DNA of 64,000 nucleotides from an uncultured Bacteroidales bacterium (GCA_902788315.1 CADAJS010000023.1:1-64000), one strand, 5' to 3'; positions 27,801 to 37,415 are shown, counted from the first letter of the stretch. Numbers and translations are program-made. The notes: generated by a model from the letters alone, not told the origin.

Positions 27801-28091
27801 ATGACTTACAAAAACAAATACGTAAAAGTGATCCTCGCCGCTCTCGTAGCCCTCACATCGCTGGCGGGACGGGCAGAAGACGGGAAAGTGAGGCGCACTG
27901 CCCGAATGGCTTTCGCGGTTGAGCATCGGACATCTCACCATCAAAGGCAAGATGACGAGAAAAGAGAAACGCAGACTCTCGAGACAGCTGCGGAGTACCG
28001 CCTCGCAAATCACATACAGAAAGGCCGACTGAGAGCGGACGACGACCCCGCGAGTAACGAAAAAGAGAAAGAAAAGAACGATGAAATATGA
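27801..28091 (+). CDS. Possible small exported protein (uncertain, may be frameshifted)
   Basis: A 96-codon frame opening with a credible signal peptide (MTYKNKYVKVILAALVALTSLAGRAEDGK). The rest is charged and not protein-like. A second frame over the same DNA (about 27888-28032) reads more plausibly (SIGHLTIKGKMTRKEKRRLS) and would follow the signal after one frameshift, but it is preceded by a TGA. The frame overlaps the next gene by 11 bp. It could be a decayed small secreted-protein gene or a short functional peptide. Confidence 0.35.
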   Translation: MTYKNKYVKVILAALVALTSLAGRAEDGKVRRTARMAFAVEHRTSHHQRQDDEKRETQTLETAAEYRLANHIQKGRLRADDDPASNEKEKEKNDEI

Positions 28092-29076
28092 AGTGAAGAA
28101 GACCCTGCGATGGGGGTTCATCGGGTGCGGCGAAGCCACGGAGAAGAAGAGCGGACCGGCCTTTGCCCAGATACCGGGCTCGAGCGTGGCCGCCGTGATG
28201 AGCCGCAGCCGGGAGAAGGCCGAATCCTATGCACGCAGGCACGGCATCTCGCGATGGTACACCGACGCACAGCAGCTCATCGACGACACGGAGGTGAACG
28301 CCGTATATATCGCCACACCGCCGTCCTCGCACGCCACATACGCCATCATGGCCATGAAGGCGGGAAAGCCGGTCTATGTGGAGAAACCGCTGGCCAGCAG
28401 CTACCTGGACTGCCAGCGCATCAACCGCGTGAGCGAGCAGACACGGGTGCCCTGCTTCGTGGCATACTACAGGAGGTATCTACCCTACTTCCACCGCGTC
28501 CGCGACCTGATACAGCAGGGGGCCATCGGAAAGGTGATCAGCGTGCAGCTGCGCTTCTCGGCTCCGCCGCGCGACCTGGACTATAACAGCACCAACCTGC
28601 CGTGGCGCGTACAGCGCGATATTGCAGGAGGCGGCTACTTCTACGACCTGGCCCCCCACCAGATAGACCTTCTGCAGGAAATCTTCGGCCCCATCGTGCG
28701 CGCCAAGGGATTCAGTGCCAACCTGGGAGGGCTCTACGAGACGGAGGACAGCGTGAGTGCCTGCTTCCAGTTTGCAAGCGGATTGCCGGGCAGCGGCTCC
28801 TGGTGTTTCGTGAGCCACGAGAGTGCACGCACAGACCGCATCCTGGTCATGGGAGAGCTGGGACAGCTGAGCTTCTCGGTATATACCTACGAGCCCATCA
28901 CCCTGCACACCAGTGCCGGCCGGGAAGAGATTGCCGTGGAGAATCCTCCCTACGTGCAGATGCCGCTCATCGAGAGCGTGGTGCAACACCTGCAGGGCAT
29001 CGGCAACTGCACGGCAGACAGCATCAGCTCCACGAGCGTGAACTGGGTGATGGACCGCATTCTGGGAAAAATTTGA
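28081..29076 (+). CDS. Gfo/Idh/MocA-family NAD(P)-dependent oxidoreductase
   Basis: A 331-aa sugar-dehydrogenase-like enzyme without a signal peptide. It has the Rossmann motif WGFIGCGEATE near residue 11, the EKP motif (VYVEKPLASS, near 98) whose Lys is catalytic in the family, and a C-terminal dimerisation beta-sheet domain (about 125-325). The substrate is not predictable. It lies between the two GH99-like genes and is followed 31 bp later by copy 2, so it may process a sugar released by that protein. Confidence 0.9.
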   Translation: MKYEVKKTLRWGFIGCGEATEKKSGPAFAQIPGSSVAAVMSRSREKAESYARRHGISRWYTDAQQLIDDTEVNAVYIATPPSSHATYAIMAMKAGKPVYVEKPLASSYLDCQRINRVSEQTRVPCFVAYYRRYLPYFHRVRDLIQQGAIGKVISVQLRFSAPPRDLDYNSTNLPWRVQRDIAGGGYFYDLAPHQIDLLQEIFGPIVRAKGFSANLGGLYETEDSVSACFQFASGLPGSGSWCFVSHESARTDRILVMGELGQLSFSVYTYEPITLHTSAGREEIAVENPPYVQMPLIESVVQHLQGIGNCTADSISSTSVNWVMDRILGKI

Positions 29077-29107
29077 CGTGACACACAGACATCCATAAAA
29101 AAGGATT

Positions 29108-32100
29108 ATGACACACAGACTTCTCATACTGGCAGTGTTCCTCGCAGGCACACTTCGCTCAGCGGCACAGACGAACGCCCCGCAGAGCGACACATGGGTG
29201 TGTACCGACGACCTGGGGCGCGTCGTGGCTTCAAGCGACGAGGGCGTCAGCCGCACGGACATGGACGAGGAAGCCGTCATCGGCATGTTCTATTTTCTGT
29301 CACAAGGCCAGCACGGCGCCGAGACGAAGGACATCACACGCATCGTAGCCGCCAACCCCGAGACTCCCGCCTTCGGACCGTGGAACGCGCCTCACTGGGG
29401 CGGCAAGCCCGCACTGGGCTACTACACATCGGGCACGCCCTACATCGTGGCACGCCACATGCAGATGCTCGTCGATGCGGGCATCGACTTCTACTTCTTC
29501 GATGTCACCAACGCCTATACATACGATGACCAGTTCAAGGTGGTGATGAAGGAGATTGACCGCCGCACCCAGCTCGGCCTGCGCTCCCCGAAGCTGGTCT
29601 TCACCACACACGCCGGCTCCGCCAATGTGGTCACCCACCTGTACAACAACTACTACGCCAAAACGGCGAACGACAAATACTGGTTCATGTGGGAAGGCAA
29701 GCCCCTCATCCTTGTCGAGAGCGGCACGGAAAACAGCCTGAGCGAGAAAGTCAGGAACCACTTCACGTTCCGTTACTGCTGGGCTTGGGAGACGGGGAAC
29801 AAGAAGTGGGCATGGCTGGCCAACTATCCCCAGGGCAGCGGCACGTCGGGCGGGCGCCTGGAACAGATGTCCGTGAGTGCGGCCCAGCACGCCACCTCCA
29901 AGATTGGCAAGAGCTACCACAACGGCAAGCAGCCGCAGGTCGATAAGTACGGACTCTGCAAGGAGACACCGCAGGGGCTCTATTTCCAAGAGCAGTGGAC
30001 CCAGGCCCACAGGGTGCACCCGCCCGTGCTGATGATTACCCAGTGGAACGAGTGGATTGCCCAGCGGTTCCAGATTACGGACGAGAGTCAGTTCAGCCAG
30101 GTGCGCCCCGGCGCCACTCCGCGCATCGGCGAGAGCTACTTTGTCGATGTCTATAACCAGGAGTTCAGCCGCGACATTGAGCCCAGCAGCGAGCCGCTCA
30201 TCCGCGACAACTACTACCTACAGATGGTTTCCAACATACGGCAGTACCGAGGGGTCCACCAGATACCCGTCCCCACCGTGGCCCGCAGCATCGCGATTGA
30301 CGGCAGCTTCGCGCAGTGGGAGGACATCACCCCCGACTTCCGCGACGAGCCCGGCGACGTCTATTACACCTCCACCACCGCCCAGACCAGCACCGAGCGC
30401 CTGCGCGCCTCGAACGACATCGTCAGCGCCAAGGTGACCAAGGACCGGGACAGCCTCTACTTCTACGTAGCCACACGCTACAACATACGCGCCCTCACCG
30501 ACTCCAGCGAGAAGGTGCGATGGATGACGCTCCTCATCAATGCCGACCTTGACTACGCCAACGGATGGTACGGATATGACTACATGGTGTCCGACGAGAA
30601 CCGCCAGCTGAAGTTCTTCCGATACACGGACGGAGCATGGCAGGCCGTCAGCGACGTACGCTGGCGCATGGAGGGAAAGGAGATGATGGTCGCCCTCAAC
30701 CGGGAACAGACGGGGATGGAGGAGGATGCCGACTTCGACTTCAAGTGGATTGACAACATCCTGAAGTCCACCACGGACGTCCTGGACTTCGTGGCAAAGG
30801 GAGAGGCTGCGCCCAACGGACGATTCAACTACCGCTACAAGGGCTCCCGACTGCTCTCGCGTCCCTTCCAGGGGTACTTCTATATCGAGAATGCATATAA
30901 CGCATGGCAGACGCGGAAGACCATGGCCCTGCTGGACACGCCCTCTGGGAGGCTCGACTGGAATGCCGAGGAAAGCGCGGACCAGCGCTTCATCTGGCAC
31001 GTCGTCCCGAACGCCGACGGCACGTACAGCATACAGAACACGGCCAGCCGACGCTACATCGGACCCCTCGCCCAGCCCGCGCTGAACGGCGACGGATGCG
31101 GCTCCACCGTCCAGATGAGCGACACGCCCGCACCGCTCCACATCGAGATGGGCACGAACGGAGCCCTGCTCATCCACCACGGCGGCACGTGCACCGCCCA
31201 CGCCAAGGCATGCCAGCCCTTCCACGCGAACGGACACAACACCGACAAGGCGGGCACAGCCCCCGCTCCCGACGGCGTCACCGCGTGGCTCGACGACAAC
31301 CTGGACCTCTCCACATGGCGCCTCGCCGACGCCTCCGCCGTCAGCTACCACAACCAGCTCCAGGCAATGCTCTCGCTCTACACACGCGACAGCTACCCCG
31401 CCGGAGGCACCTTCGGGAGCTACAGGCCGGCCTACGCCGAGGCATACCTACAGGCCTACGACGCTGCCCGGGAAGCCTGCGATGCCGCCACCGACATCTT
31501 CGACCCCGCCCTGGACGAGGCCATGCAACGGCTACGCCAGGCCATCGAGGACGTGGAGGCAAAGGGGTACATCCCGCTGACCGACGGCTACTACTACATC
31601 ACGAGCGCCGCCACGTGGGACGACTTCACCACCAAAGGCTTCCACGCCGCCACGAACTACATCAACGTGGCCGACCTCATCAAGGGGCGCATCGAGAGTC
31701 AGGGCGGGAAGGCCATCTGCATCTTCCAGGTCACCTACAACGACGACGAAGCCCACAGCTACACCATCTACAGCCCCTCGATGAACAAGTATGCCGGAAA
31801 GTGGAAATCGGGACAGGTGCCCATGGTGGAGGAGCGGAACAAGGCACCCATCTGTATCGAGCATACGGGACAAGGCACCGTGAACATGCACTACGCTGGA
31901 GCCACGGACGAAAGGACCTTCTATCCCGCCACCTACAGCAAAGCCAGCTACACCACGACGGGGGCTAACTTCCGTATCAAGGGCGCGCCTTGGCAGGAGG
32001 GCGGGCTCTACGAGTGGTGCCTGACTCCCACCCTGCCGGCCGAGGAGAATCCCTACGTGCTGAACGACACCCTCTGCCAGCTCGACACGCTGCTTGACTC

Positions 32101-32398
32101 CCACCCCCTGCGCCGATACGAGGGCGGGGGCTATGACGCTCTGCTCCTTGCCAACTTCATCACCGCGCGCAGCGAGGCACAGCAGGCTGACGACGCCCAG
32201 CAGGGACACTACACCGCCGTGCTCCGTGCCCTGCAGTCCGCCATTGACGCGCTCGAAGGACGCACGGGAGTCGGGAGCCTCACCCCCGACCCCTCTCCGA
32301 GGAGAGGGGAGAAAGCCTACGACCTCCAGGGACGCCCCGCCACGCCCGCCATGCGCGGCATCATCGTCCGAAAGGGAAAGAAGGTGTGGAAGAAATAA
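29108..32398 (+). CDS. Large secreted GH99/GH71-like protein with carbohydrate-binding modules (copy 2)
   Basis: A 1096-aa paralogue of the protein at 22781 with the same order: signal peptide, GH99-like barrel (VIGMFYFLSQGQHG; MITQWNEWIAQRF), CBM9-like domain, ricin-like region, helical segment, second ricin-like region, YDLQGRP tail. Near the C-terminus the tail linker differs from copy 1: it reads GSLTPDPSPRRGE, which is translated from a REP-like GC-rich element (32278-32311) absent from copy 1. The GH part is more alike than the linkers. It probably forms a unit with the oxidoreductase gene just upstream. Confidence 0.82.
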   Translation: MTHRLLILAVFLAGTLRSAAQTNAPQSDTWVCTDDLGRVVASSDEGVSRTDMDEEAVIGMFYFLSQGQHGAETKDITRIVAANPETPAFGPWNAPHWGGKPALGYYTSGTPYIVARHMQMLVDAGIDFYFFDVTNAYTYDDQFKVVMKEIDRRTQLGLRSPKLVFTTHAGSANVVTHLYNNYYAKTANDKYWFMWEGKPLILVESGTENSLSEKVRNHFTFRYCWAWETGNKKWAWLANYPQGSGTSGGRLEQMSVSAAQHATSKIGKSYHNGKQPQVDKYGLCKETPQGLYFQEQWTQAHRVHPPVLMITQWNEWIAQRFQITDESQFSQVRPGATPRIGESYFVDVYNQEFSRDIEPSSEPLIRDNYYLQMVSNIRQYRGVHQIPVPTVARSIAIDGSFAQWEDITPDFRDEPGDVYYTSTTAQTSTERLRASNDIVSAKVTKDRDSLYFYVATRYNIRALTDSSEKVRWMTLLINADLDYANGWYGYDYMVSDENRQLKFFRYTDGAWQAVSDVRWRMEGKEMMVALNREQTGMEEDADFDFKWIDNILKSTTDVLDFVAKGEAAPNGRFNYRYKGSRLLSRPFQGYFYIENAYNAWQTRKTMALLDTPSGRLDWNAEESADQRFIWHVVPNADGTYSIQNTASRRYIGPLAQPALNGDGCGSTVQMSDTPAPLHIEMGTNGALLIHHGGTCTAHAKACQPFHANGHNTDKAGTAPAPDGVTAWLDDNLDLSTWRLADASAVSYHNQLQAMLSLYTRDSYPAGGTFGSYRPAYAEAYLQAYDAAREACDAATDIFDPALDEAMQRLRQAIEDVEAKGYIPLTDGYYYITSAATWDDFTTKGFHAATNYINVADLIKGRIESQGGKAICIFQVTYNDDEAHSYTIYSPSMNKYAGKWKSGQVPMVEERNKAPICIEHTGQGTVNMHYAGATDERTFYPATYSKASYTTTGANFRIKGAPWQEGGLYEWCLTPTLPAEENPYVLNDTLCQLDTLLDSHPLRRYEGGGYDALLLANFITARSEAQQADDAQQGHYTAVLRALQSAIDALEGRTGVGSLTPDPSPRRGEKAYDLQGRPATPAMRGIIVRKGKKVWKK

Positions 32399-32575
32399 AG
32401 GGAGCAAAGTTCAAGGTTCAAGGTTCAAAGTTCAAAGTGGCTACGCCCTTGCGCTCTGTAACTTGAACTTTATACCTTGAACCTTGAACGCTGTACCTTG
32501 AACTTTGAACCTTCTCCCTTGAACTTTGAACCTTCTCCCTTGAACTTTGAACCTTTACCCCCCCAACTCCCTCCC
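32399..32575. repeat. Intergenic GTTCAA/TTGAAC repeat block
   Basis: The left part (about 32403-32437) repeats GTTCAA(A/G)G. The right part (32498-32553) is a 21-bp tandem repeat of TTGAACTTTGAACC plus 7 bp, three copies at 32498, 32519 and 32540. The halves are roughly inverted and could fold as a stem. The right block stays open in frame with the next gene (LNFEPSP repeats), but the real start is later. Confidence 0.75.
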
Positions 32576-33280
32576 ATGCTCACCGACCTGTTCATCGACT
32601 TCGACGATACGCTGTATGACACACATGGCAATGCCGAGGTGGCATTGCAGGAACTCTTTGAGGAGTTCCACCTGGACCGATACTTTCCCTCGCTGGAGGC
32701 CTTCACCGTGCCCTACTGGCAGGCAAACATCGAGCTCTGGGGACAGTATGCCCAGGGGCAGATAGACCGCGACTATCTGATCATCGAACGCTTCCGGCGT
32801 CCGCTCGCCTGCGGCACGGGAGGCGAGCCCTCGCCTGCCTACTGCCTCACGGTGAGCGACCGCTTCCTGGCGCTCTGTGCCGAGAAGAGCGGCGTGGTGG
32901 ACGGAGCCCACGATCTGATGGACTACCTGCGGCGCAAGGGCTACCGCCTGCACATGTGCAGCAACGGCTTCCACGAGGTGCAGTACAAGAAACTGAAGGC
33001 CTCGCGCCTCTACGAATATTTCGACAGCATCATCCTCTCCGAAGATGTAGGGGTGAACAAGCCGCACCCCGACTTCTTCCGCTATGCATTCCAGAAAACC
33101 GGAGCGCAGCCCGAGACGACACTGATGATCGGAGACAACCTGGACACCGACATACACGGAGCACGGGATGCAGGAATGAGGACCATCTTCTTCAACCGCT
33201 TTCCGGACGACTTCACCCCACCCGAGGGAGCATCCGACTACACCGTAACCCGACTGGCAGAGATTCAGGAGATACTCTGA
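32576..33280 (+). CDS. YjjG-type HAD nucleotidase (noncanonical pyrimidine nucleotidase)
   Basis: A 234-aa HAD-IA phosphatase. Motif I is [10 protein letters not shown] (about 5-14, DxDxT with the nucleophile Asp), motif II lies near CSNGF, and motif IV is IGDNLDTDI (about 186). This combination fits YjjG-like 5'-nucleotidases that remove damaged pyrimidine nucleotides. The start [10 protein letters not shown] at 32576 is chosen because the longer frame would translate a 21-bp intergenic repeat. It is followed by a strong bidirectional terminator. Confidence 0.87.
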   Translation: MLTDLFIDFDDTLYDTHGNAEVALQELFEEFHLDRYFPSLEAFTVPYWQANIELWGQYAQGQIDRDYLIIERFRRPLACGTGGEPSPAYCLTVSDRFLALCAEKSGVVDGAHDLMDYLRRKGYRLHMCSNGFHEVQYKKLKASRLYEYFDSIILSEDVGVNKPHPDFFRYAFQKTGAQPETTLMIGDNLDTDIHGARDAGMRTIFFNRFPDDFTPPEGASDYTVTRLAEIQEIL

Positions 33281-33297
33281 GGGAGGGGTAAATAAAG

Positions 33298-33338
33298 CGA
33301 AGAGTGGAGAGGCACGCAATCAGCCTCTCCACTCTTCG
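33298..33338. terminator. Perfect 15-bp stem-loop terminator
   Basis: CGAAGAGTGGAGAGG at 33298-33312 and its exact complement at 33324-33338 flank an 11-nt loop. It lies between the convergent YjjG-like and GH109-like genes. No strong T-run follows on the plus strand, but the stem is among the most stable in the window. Confidence 0.75.
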
Positions 33339-33420
33339 TCCTATTGTACGCCCCGCTCTCTGTCAGGTCAGGACTGGCAGCAAGGGGGGGCTTCCTCCTT
33401 GCCATCATCCCGAATCGGGA

Positions 33421-35064
33421 TTATTTCTTGGCCTTGGCAGCGGCCTTTGCGGCCTTGGCCTCGGCTTTAGCCTTAGCCTTGTCATACTTTTCCCAGAGCT
33501 TCTTCTTCACCGTCAGTGCCTTCTGAGCCTCGGTGCTGGCCTGGGCAGCCTGCTCGGCAGCAGCCTCATCCTCGGCCGAGGCATAGGCATGGGCGAACTG
33601 CTTCTGGATGTCCCAGTAGCCACGGGTGAAGTCGGGGAAGGCCACCGCCGCATTGTTATTGTCCATGCTCAGGGTGCCCAGCTCGGCCAGGCAGCACCAC
33701 TCGGCCAGGTCATAGACGTCGATATCCAGAGGCAGGCCGTTCTGCAGACAATAGACCAGGCGCATGTCCATCAGGAAGTCCATGCCTCCGTGGCCTCCCA
33801 CCTGTTTGGCCTTCTCGCCAAATCGCTTCAGGATGGGATGCTCGTACTTCTCCTCGAGTGCCTTCTGCTGCTCCTCGGACATAAAGTCGTGGGTGTCCAG
33901 CTTGTCAATCTGCGGCACTCCCGTCTCCTTCATAGCCGATCCCTCGAGGGCATACTTCGGCTCGGGGTACTTGGTGGCATAGCCCTTGGTGCCAATCAGT
34001 TTGTAGAGACGATTATAGGGCATGTATGTCATCACGTCGTGCTGAATCTCCACCACCCGGCCCTGAGCCGTGCGCATGAGGGTGGTGGTGTGATCACCAT
34101 TGCGGAACTCCTTGCACTCGCGTCCGGTGCGTTTCTCTACCAGTTCGCGTCCCACGGCACTCTTGGTGTCCATGGCAACGAGCGTCACGAAGCGGTCGCC
34201 GCGATGGATGTTCATGGCCTGAGCCACAGGGCCCAGTCCGTGGGTGGCATAGACGTCGCCGCGATTCTCCATATTATACTTCAGGCGCCATCCGAGGCTG
34301 TCGGGGTCGGAGCCGTCGGGGTTCTTCCAATAGGCATCCCAGAAGGGCGAGAGGTTGTGCATGTAGGCTCCCTCGGCACGAATCACCTCGCCGAAGACGC
34401 CCTGCTGAGCCATGTTCAGCGCCGTCATCTCATACCAGTCGTAGCAGCAGTTCTCCAGCAGCATGCAGTGCTTGCGGGTGCGTTCCGAGAGGTTTATCAG
34501 TTCCCAGCACTGCTCCAGGTTCATGGCGCTGGGTACCTCGACAGCCACATGCTTGCCGTTCTCCAGCGCACACTTGGCCACGGGGAAATGGTGGTCCCAG
34601 TCGGTGGCAACATAAACCAGGTCGATATCAGCCCGCTGACACAGCGCCTCGTATCCCGTGGCGCCGCTGTATATCTCGGCAGGAGGCAGCCCAGCATCGC
34701 GAAGATACTTCTGGCACCTCTCGGCACGGCCCTCCTCATAATCACAGAGCGCCACAATCTGCACACCGGGAATGTGCGTGAAGCGGCTCACGGCACCCGG
34801 CCCGCGCATGCCCAGTCCCACAAAACCGACTCGCACGGTGGCAAGCCGCGGCGCGGTGAGGCCCACCACATGCTGCTGCCCCGCCGGGCGTGCCGGAGTG
34901 TCCACGACAATCGTACCGCCGTCCCAATGCCACTTGGTGCTGGGACTCTGACTCTGGGCCAGCACTGTGGCCGACGCACACAACATGGCCGTCATCATCG
35001 CTGCCCGTACTCGACACAGCAGCGAGCCGCCAGCAAAATTCATCAATGTTGTTTTTAGCTTCAT
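33421..35064 (-). CDS. GH109-like exported Gfo/Idh/MocA-family protein
   Basis: A 547-aa exported NAD-dependent glycosidase-like protein. After a signal region (ending about residue 36, ASATVLAQ) come the Rossmann motif VGFVGLGMRGPGAV (about 79-92), LVYVATDWDHHFPVA and ENGKHVAVEVPSAMNLEQ, all GH109 hallmarks. GH109 members remove alpha-N-acetylgalactosamine by a redox mechanism, but related proteins have other substrates. A low-complexity Lys/Ala tail (about 525-547) is unusual. A degenerate -7-like TAACTTTA lies upstream near 35103-35110. Confidence 0.84.
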   Translation of the reverse strand: MKLKTTLMNFAGGSLLCRVRAAMMTAMLCASATVLAQSQSPSTKWHWDGGTIVVDTPARPAGQQHVVGLTAPRLATVRVGFVGLGMRGPGAVSRFTHIPGVQIVALCDYEEGRAERCQKYLRDAGLPPAEIYSGATGYEALCQRADIDLVYVATDWDHHFPVAKCALENGKHVAVEVPSAMNLEQCWELINLSERTRKHCMLLENCCYDWYEMTALNMAQQGVFGEVIRAEGAYMHNLSPFWDAYWKNPDGSDPDSLGWRLKYNMENRGDVYATHGLGPVAQAMNIHRGDRFVTLVAMDTKSAVGRELVEKRTGRECKEFRNGDHTTTLMRTAQGRVVEIQHDVMTYMPYNRLYKLIGTKGYATKYPEPKYALEGSAMKETGVPQIDKLDTHDFMSEEQQKALEEKYEHPILKRFGEKAKQVGGHGGMDFLMDMRLVYCLQNGLPLDIDVYDLAEWCCLAELGTLSMDNNNAAVAFPDFTRGYWDIQKQFAHAYASAEDEAAAEQAAQASTEAQKALTVKKKLWEKYDKAKAKAEAKAAKAAAKAKK

Positions 35065-35209
35065 AAAACCGAATAATTTGGTGTTAAACGTTCTTTTGCG
35101 TGGTAAAGTTAGGACTTTTGAATGAGATGAAGCACAGTCAGAGTGTGAATAAAGCTTAAAAAGACATTATCTTTTGCCCCTGAGAGGGGGAAGTTATGTA
35201 ATAAAGCAG

Positions 35210-35217
35210 TATTTTTG
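35210..35217 (+). promoter_or_regulatory. Candidate -7 box just upstream of rlmN
   Basis: TATTTTTG at 35210-35217 fits TAnnTTTG, only 1 bp before the ATG at 35219. If used, transcription would begin past that ATG and translation would start at the in-frame ATG at 35228 with almost no leader. Confidence 0.45.
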
Positions 35218-35218
35218 C

Positions 35219-36277
35219 ATGGAAAAGATGAAAAAGGAGAAGACAAAGACAGCCCTGCTGGGCATGACACTCGAGGAACTGCGGCAGGTGGCCGAGCAGA
35301 TGGAAATGCCAGCGTTCACCGCGAAACAGATGGCACGATGGCTCTATGTGTCGCGGGTGAACGACATCGGAGCGATGAGCAATCTGTCCCAGAAACACCG
35401 CCTGGCACTGCAGGAATCCTACGAAGTGGGCGGAATGGCTCCCGTCGGGAACCAGCAGAGCGTGGACGGCACGGTAAAATACCTCTTCCCCACGGAAAGC
35501 GGCCACTGCGTGGAGTCGGTCTTCATCCCCGAGGGCGAACGCGCCACGCTCTGCGTGAGCACCCAGGTGGGATGCCGCATGGGATGCCGCTTCTGCATGA
35601 CAGGACGACAGGGGTTCCAGGGCAACCTTACGGCAAAGGACATCCTGAACCAGATATTCATGCTGCCCGAGCGCGAGCGACTCACGAACGTGGTCTTCAT
35701 GGGGCAGGGCGAGCCGATGGACAATGTGGACGCCGTGCTGAAGGCCACCGACATCCTGACGGCCGACTACGGCTTCGCCTGGAGTCCCCGCCGCATCACG
35801 GTCTCCAGCGTGGGAGTGCGCAAAGGCCTCGCACGCTTTCTCCAAGAGAGCGAGTGCCACCTAGCCATCAGCCTGCACAACCCCTTCGCCGAGGAACGGC
35901 GCGAGATCATGCCGGCCGAGAATGCCTTCTCCATCGACGAGTGCCTGGCTCTCCTGCACACCCAGGACTGGAGCCACCAGCGCCGGCTCAGCTTCGAGTA
36001 CATCGTCTTTGCCGGGCTGAACGACAGCCAGCGCCACGCACGGGAACTCGTGAGAGAGCTGAGCCAGCTACACTGCCGCGTGAACCTCATCCGCTTCCAT
36101 ACGATTCCAGACACGCCGTTCCGCGGAGCCTCGGAGGAGAGAATGATCTGGCTGCGCGACTACCTGACACGCCACGGAGTGACCACCACCATCCGAGCCA
36201 GCCGGGGCGAAGACATCATGGCAGCCTGCGGACTGCTGAACACAGCCGTGGCCAACGGAGAATATCCGTTGCAGTAG
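35219..36277 (+). CDS. rlmN: 23S rRNA (adenine-2503-C2)-methyltransferase RlmN
   Basis: A 352-aa radical-SAM enzyme that methylates C2 of A2503 in 23S rRNA and A37 in some tRNAs. The radical-SAM cluster motif CRMGCRFCMTG is near residue 117, preceded by STQVG; the catalytic Cys is expected late (ACGLL near the C-terminus, about 338). The start is MEKMKKEKTK at 35219; the in-frame Met at 35228 is possible if the -7 box at 35210 is used. The 15 codons upstream of 35219 lack family similarity. It precedes a DUF4837 gene by 46 bp. Confidence 0.95.
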   Translation: MEKMKKEKTKTALLGMTLEELRQVAEQMEMPAFTAKQMARWLYVSRVNDIGAMSNLSQKHRLALQESYEVGGMAPVGNQQSVDGTVKYLFPTESGHCVESVFIPEGERATLCVSTQVGCRMGCRFCMTGRQGFQGNLTAKDILNQIFMLPERERLTNVVFMGQGEPMDNVDAVLKATDILTADYGFAWSPRRITVSSVGVRKGLARFLQESECHLAISLHNPFAEERREIMPAENAFSIDECLALLHTQDWSHQRRLSFEYIVFAGLNDSQRHARELVRELSQLHCRVNLIRFHTIPDTPFRGASEERMIWLRDYLTRHGVTTTIRASRGEDIMAACGLLNTAVANGEYPLQ

Positions 36278-36323
36278 CGACACACACATCAAGGACATAC
36301 AGGAACATAAACCGTAACACACA

Positions 36324-37415
36324 ATGAAACGACACAATATCCCCCACCGTCGCCTCCTCCGCAACTGCGGAGCCGGGATCATGATTCTGGTATTGCTCCT
36401 CCTGACCGGCAGCTGCGAGAAGGGGCTCATCTTCCCCATGGCCAGCGGACGGCCCTATGAGGTGCTCGTCATCATCGACACCGAACTGTGGGAAGCACCC
36501 GCCGGACGTGCCCTCTTCGACATCCTGGACACCGACGTGCCGGGCTTGCCCCAATCCGAACGTTCGTTCCGCATCTCACAAGCCGAACCCCAACACCTGG
36601 ACCAGGCACTGCGCATCTTCCGCAACCTCATCATGGTGAACATCGACCCGATGCAGTTCACACAGACCCGCATGAAGTTCACGCGAGACAAATATGCCAT
36701 GGACCAGATTGTGCTCAACATCAACTCGCCCTCCGAGGAATCGTTCCGCGAGTTCTGCGTCGCCCATCGGCAGGAGGTGGTGGACTTCCTCACCAAAACA
36801 GAGATGAACCGTCTCATCAAGCAGCTCGAAAAGCGATACTCGAAGGTGACCTACGACCTGGCATGGCAGAAGTTTGCCTGCAAGATGTATGCGCCCGACG
36901 AACTGAAGAGCTACAAGCAGGGCGACAATTTCTTCTGGACCAGCAACAACACCGCCACCGGAATGGAAAACATCTGCATGTACAGCTATCCCTACGAAGG
37001 CCCGGAGACGTTCAACAAGGAGTACATCCTGCAGAAGCGCGACTCGGTGATGAAGGAGAACCTCCCCGGCGAGAAGCCCGGCATGTACATGCAGACCGAC
37101 ACGCTCTACACCACAGTGAAGCCCATCGTCGTACACAACGGATACGCCATGGAGGCCCGTGGCCTGTGGATCATGCGCAATGATGCAATGGGAGGCCCCT
37201 TCGTGAGCCATAGCCGCGTGGACATGGAGACGGGGCGTGTCATTGTGGTCGAGGGCTTTGTCTATGCACCGGAGAAGATGAAGCGCGGACTCATGCGCCG
37301 GCTCGAAGGCTCGCTCTACACACTGCAGCTCCCGGCCGAACAATATTCAATGGAAATCAGCACAGACATCGACGAAGAGCCGGCCACGCCATCGTCACAG
37401 AAAGAAGATAAATAA
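36324..37415 (+). CDS. DUF4837 family lipoprotein
   Basis: A 363-aa lipoprotein with lipobox LLTGSC (Cys31). The mature part starts PMASGRPYEVLVIIDTELWE and contains DKYAMDQIVLNI, both typical of DUF4837, a Bacteroidetes family of unknown function. It is followed about 125 bp later by the pdxA-like gene; the DUF4837/pdxA/sigma-54 regulator/lptE/secG order is common in Bacteroidales. Confidence 0.85.
   Translation: MKRHNIPHRRLLRNCGAGIMILVLLLLTGSCEKGLIFPMASGRPYEVLVIIDTELWEAPAGRALFDILDTDVPGLPQSERSFRISQAEPQHLDQALRIFRNLIMVNIDPMQFTQTRMKFTRDKYAMDQIVLNINSPSEESFREFCVAHRQEVVDFLTKTEMNRLIKQLEKRYSKVTYDLAWQKFACKMYAPDELKSYKQGDNFFWTSNNTATGMENICMYSYPYEGPETFNKEYILQKRDSVMKENLPGEKPGMYMQTDTLYTTVKPIVVHNGYAMEARGLWIMRNDAMGGPFVSHSRVDMETGRVIVVEGFVYAPEKMKRGLMRRLEGSLYTLQLPAEQYSMEISTDIDEEPATPSSQKEDK

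Noticed and set aside
32477..32575. N-terminal extension of the YjjG-like protein ([14 protein letters not shown])
   Set aside because: Encoded by intergenic 21-bp repeats; the HAD motif starts right at the Met at 32576.
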